Assembly: GCA_947683625.1 (NCBI GenBank)
Contig: CANTUR010000610.1
Coordinates: 1-64,000 of the forward strand
Direction: 5' to 3'
DNA from: Mallotus nudiflorus
Taxonomy: Eukaryota; Streptophyta; Magnoliopsida; Malpighiales; Euphorbiaceae
Length of the DNA stretch: 64,000 nt
Part shown: positions 59,952-64,000 of the stretch, one piece after another
Numbering within the stretch: position 1 is the first letter of the stretch
How the letters are laid out: every line of letters begins with the position of its first letter
Made by a program: the position numbers and the translations under genes
Notes under the pieces: generated by a model
Told to the model about the DNA's origin: nothing
What the model saw: only the letters and a program-made list of their open reading frames with translations
Database searches by the model: none

Positions 59952-60902
59952 TCAAGAAAGGAAGAGATACGGGTAAAAAGCTCGCATCTCAGCTTCGGTC
60001 TCCCACGTATGCTGTTCTACCCTGTTGCTGTGCCACAAAACCTTGACCATCGGAATCTGCTTCAAACGCAACTATCCGAACTTGATAGTCAACAATCGCC
60101 ATAAGTTCTTCTACGAACGTCAAGTCTTCATTCACTTCCATGCTGTTAGGCTGCAACACGTGTGAAGGGTCTGAGACACACTCCTCAGCATGAAATACTA
60201 GATGCACTTGAAACATACTCGGAGGCAAAGCCAATCGATATGCAACAGTGCCAACTCTCTCCAGAATCTTGAACGATCCTATATATCTCGGTGCTAGCTT
60301 ACCCTTCCTTCCAAATCTCATAACACCCTTCATAGGAGACACCTTTAGAAACATAAAGTCTCCAACTTGGAACTCCACATCTCTGCGCCTAAGATCCGCA
60401 TAGCTCTTCTGCCTACTAACTGCGGGTCTCTAATTTGCTCTTGATCACAACAACCTTCTCTGCAGCATCCTGAACCATCTCAGGTCTAGTCAAAGCTCTC
60501 TCACCAATCTCATCCCACCTCAAAGGGGATCTACACTTCCTTCCATACAACGCCTTGTATGGTGCCATTCCAATATTGCTATAGTAGCTGTTATTATATG
60601 CAAACTCTACGAGTGGCAAATGATCATCCCAGATACCACCCAAATCCAAAACACACATCCTCAACATATCTTCCAGTGTCTGGATCGTCCTCTCAGACTG
60701 ACCATCTGTCTGAGGATGATAAGCAATACTGAAATCCAACCTAGTGCCCATCGCTTCCTGTAACTTCTGCCAAAAATGCGAGGTAAACACTGAACCTCTA
60801 TCTAACACAATGGACACAGGTACTCCATGAAGGCACACAATATGCTTCACATATAGTTTCACCAGTCTAGCTACAAAATAAGTGCCTTTCACAAGCAAGA
60901 AA
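59952..60902 (-). pseudogene. pol: Integrase fragment of element F
   Basis: Reads leftward from the 'HFL' part of the core to the pol stop (59952-59954). It has LDRGSVFTSHF (Leu for Ser, as in M) and GQSERTIQTLE, then FQVGDF, a GSF in place of GPF, and a damaged chromodomain-like end. A one-base insertion near 60400 shifts the frame. The first catalytic Asp and the zinc finger are missing because an LTR interrupts the frame at 60903. Same family as H, L and M. Confidence 0.92.
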
Positions 60903-61224
60903 TGTCACGACCCAAAATAAGGCCATGACCGGCGCTAGGGGACAGGAATCTTTTCGAATCCGGAACCCATAGCAAGCCTTAAAAATAAAAACATGCAATA
61001 ATAATAATAACATAAATAAAATAACTTGCAGCGAAAATAATTTTCATAAATAAAATATAGTAATGCTCCATCAAACTTGTTTAAATAAACCAACTCATTC
61101 TCATATATATAAATAATCTTTTGATACAAATCCCAGTTTAATCTTTAAAATACAATCTCATTTAAACATGATACATAAATTTCACAAATGACAATAACTA
61201 CTGCAGTGTCTAGATTATAAAATC
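60903..61224 (-). mobile_element. LTR end fragment inside the integrase of F
   Basis: TGTCACGACC onward covers only the last ~320 bp of a minus-strand LTR, to 'gtctagattataaaat'. It entered integrase after gaaat (60898-60902). The rest, and the other target copy, are gone: the sequence passes straight into protease. One deletion removing most of this LTR plus RT and RNase H explains this. Confidence 0.87.
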
Positions 61225-62145
61225 ACCTTTTTACTCCAACAATCTACCACGGCATAATGCTGAGATAACCAGCCATTCCCAAAATAACATTAAACACCAT
61301 CACATCCAACAGAATCAAATCAGTGGACAATTCTCTATCTCACACGAGAACTGGACAACCAGAAAGAACAATATCGGTGTCCAAGGAATCACTTAGAGGA
61401 GTGGCAACAGATAAAGGAAAAGACATCCTAGAAGCTTGCCAACAAGACTTGGATGCAAAAATAGGGGAAACGAACGAATGCGTGGCACTCGGATCAAACA
61501 GAACCCATACATCCAGGTAACAGACAGAAATAATACCTGCCACGACTACATTAGATGCCTGACCATCCTGCTGAGTAAGATGGAAGACTCTGGCCTATCC
61601 TTGACCTCCCTACTGACTGGTAGAAGCCTGGCCAACACCTCTGGCACCTCTACCACAACCCTGCTGGGGAACAAGCTGAGTGGAACTCTGATGCTGGGCT
61701 GGAGGCAACTGAAATGGAATGGGTGCAACACTAGCAATCGACTGCTGAGGAAATCATGGAATCTGCGACTGCTGATACCCGGAATAAGGACAAGATCTGG
61801 CATAATGTCTCGTCTGCCCACATTTGAAGCATGTCAACGATGTCATTTAACATGGTCCCTGATGGACTCTACCGTAGGTCTGGCAAACACTGGTAGCTGA
61901 TCCGGAACTATGACCACTGCTGCTGCTCGAAGCACCTGACCCAAGTCTGACTGGTCTACGCTGACCTCCACAGCCATGTCTACTGCTCCGATGTATCCGC
62001 TGCTGCCTCTGACTCTGTTGAGCTGGACCTCTCTACTGACTACTCGATCTAATCTGGAAACTCGAGTATGGATTAGTCTAAAATCCACCTGACTGAACAT
62101 CCAGCTGGTAATAATCAGGCATCGCCCCCTGCCTGACTAGCCTTA
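61225..62145 (-). pseudogene. gag: gag-protease fragment of element F
   Basis: Reads leftward from the mid-capsid region (LVRQGAMPDYYQL) through the linker, a knuckle of CX2CX4HX4C form (CFKCGQTRHYARSC, with Arg for the usual Gly), the Gln-rich tail and protease (LFDPSATHSFVS, with Ser for Gly beside the catalytic aspartate) to 'ITFR' near 61225. Several frame changes and stops are present. The gag N terminus, leader and primer site are lost at 62145, where LTR sequence begins. Confidence 0.9.
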
Positions 62146-64000
62146 CTAAAAATAAACCTAATTAATAATTAAACCATTTATGCATAACTTATAAAATAAA
62201 TCATACATCTCTAAAAAAAACATGCATCCTAAAACAAGTATATATAAAATAACACTTCATTGTTATTACGCTTCACGAGACAAGTCCGACGGGCCTAGTC
62301 CACTAGGCCTCGGTCTCGGCACAACTAAACAAATAAATGACAACATGACATTAGAATAAATCTATCGGAATTCTAAATACTCGATCTAGAATCTTAGACA
62401 TAGAATTAGAATAGGAATTCGACCTGAAATCACGTTTTACGAGAATTCTATAGGAAATCTGGCAGAACCTCCCTTGTAAAACGGCATCTTTCTACTAAAA
62501 GAGTAAAGCCGGTCCTACAAAGAAACACACTTCAAGAATAAACACAGTTCACAATCCCTTGGTCGAACTCCAAACTATAATTCACCAACCGAGGTCCACA
62601 ATTCACGAAATAATATTTTAACACATGAAAATTCCAGAAAATACCAAAAATGCCCTTCAATAACCAAAATACATTTTATAAATCTAAATTACATAATTAA
62701 CCCTAAAAGTTACTAAAAATCAATAAATACTCATTTATTTAGAAAAATCGTATATTATATATAATTTGAAAATAATTTATGAAAAATAGTTTTAATTAGT
62801 TAAAAACACTAAATAGTTGTAGAAATCATTTTTATACCTCAAATAACTATTAAAACCACTTTAATTATATTTTTAGCCAATTTAGTGCCAAATTACCAAA
62901 ATACCCCTACTATATATAAATTCACTATAATTACTCAAAAATTCACCAAAAATAACATAATTACTCAAAAATTAATTTCTCAACATATAATTCAATAATA
63001 TCAACAAATATACTCAATTAACCAATTAATTTCAATAAAACACATAATTAACCTAATTTTCCCAAAATTACATAAACTAAATAAATTCAAAATAAATATA
63101 TAAAATTCACAAAAATTACAAATAAATTTCTAAAATTCATTTCAACACCTATAAACACCATAAAACACAATTTCATAATTTAATTAATTAAATTTCGAAA
63201 ATTAGAAAATATTAATAAAATAATAAAAAATTCACAAAAATCAAAATAATTCCCAAAAATTCCAAAAAAATTCACAGAGCTAGATTAAGCTACAAGGATC
63301 AATTTTTGTGAAGGAAGTTTGCATGAATCAACCAAATCAAAGCTCAAAAAAATCAAAAACCCTAAATGGCCGAAAGTGTAAAATCGAAACCTAGGGAAAT
63401 CTAGACCATTTCAAGTGAAACAAAGCTTGGAAATGCACTCACCAAAGCTCAAGGAAGAGATAGAGACTGTTGGGGCTTGAAACGGTGGCCGGAATCATGT
63501 TGATCGGAGTTGAGGGTGAATTTCGACTTCTTGGGTTTTTACAGCGTTCACCAGCGCCGGAGAGGGTGGAAGAGAGTGGCTGAGCTGCTGGAAATGGTGG
63601 TGGCACACCAACGGGAAGAGAAAGAAGTTGTAACGGCCGGAGGAGGAAGAAATCGATCGGGAAGAGGAAGGAGAGGAAAATGGCAAAATGGTAAATATAT
63701 CAAACTTTATTTTTATTAATAATAATATATGTATATATATATATATCTCACTTTATTAATTTAATATATAAATTAACACACACAATAAATGTCCACCACA
63801 CACTTTAATAATAATATATATACACATATACATATATACACACATTTAATTAATTACTATTAAAACTATATATTATAATTTATTTTAATTAAATAACCCT
63901 AATTTTAATTTAAATGCATGTACGTATATGTATTTTATTTGACACTTTAAAATCATACATGAGCTCATGCAAATTCATAAAACCATTTAAAATAATTAAT
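62146..64000 (-). mobile_element. LTR fragment at right edge (probable 5' LTR of F)
   Basis: Begins in the AT-rich spacer ('aataattaaaccatttatgc') and runs leftward-reading through the GGCCT island (near 62300), the leader hairpins (near 62440-62590), an intron-like stretch and the GC-rich leader (about 63430-63690) to the AT-rich LTR start. The window ends about 200 bp before the expected LTR terminus. The last ~1.1 kb of the LTR is deleted at the junction with gag. Confidence 0.85.

Overview
This window is plant nuclear DNA, from an AT-rich angiosperm genome (a eudicot is plausible, but nothing here identifies the species). It appears to be built almost entirely of LTR retrotransposons nested in one another. 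I see no host gene, rRNA, tRNA or CRISPR array. The dominant family is a Ty3/Gypsy chromovirus of Tekay/Del type. It has LTRs of about 3.2-3.4 kb running TGTAATATCC...GGGTCGTGACA, an initiator-Met-tRNA primer site, one gag-pol reading frame (zinc knuckle, protease, RT, RNase H, integrase, GPF motif, C-terminal chromodomain-like region) and an AAGGGGGGAAG polypurine tract. Every coding copy is a pseudogene.

Layout, using letters for layers. A (1-3298) is the 3' end of a divergent relative, internal tail plus 3' LTR. 3299-3465 is the terminus of a minus-strand LTR and 3466-3871 is a plus LTR fragment (B0). B is a plus LTR inserted in B0 and split into four pieces (3872-3921, 22025-22370, 52098-53045, 56942-57958). 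Inside B sit: C, a plus solo LTR (3922-22019), which holds G, a plus solo LTR (6898-21666), which holds H, a full element (8588-20085); D, a minus solo LTR (22371-52097), which holds solo LTRs I (23241-26622) and J (27942-31266) and a TRIM element K (32311-52048); E, a minus solo LTR (53046-56936); and F, a rearranged minus element (57959-64000). K holds L, a full plus element (32661-52020), and L's 5' LTR holds M, a minus element with an internal deletion (34436-42393).

Five-base target duplications are perfect for C (tgcag), H (gtttc), K (tgcat), L (ctgat), M (gatcc) and E (tatac), and imperfect for G, I, J and D. This gives a stack six layers deep (B0<B<D<K<L<M) and a relative order of insertion.

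The most interesting signal lies in the LTRs themselves. Conserved GC-richer islands separated by AT-rich, intron-like spacers carry a series of hairpins. Comparing divergent LTR A with the main family, and comparing repeat units within A, several stems keep pairing although both arms have changed. Some islands are bounded by splice-like AG and GTGAGT/GTAAGT signals. This suggests a long, structured and possibly spliced LTR leader RNA. All of this was read by eye; no alignment, folding or database search was run.
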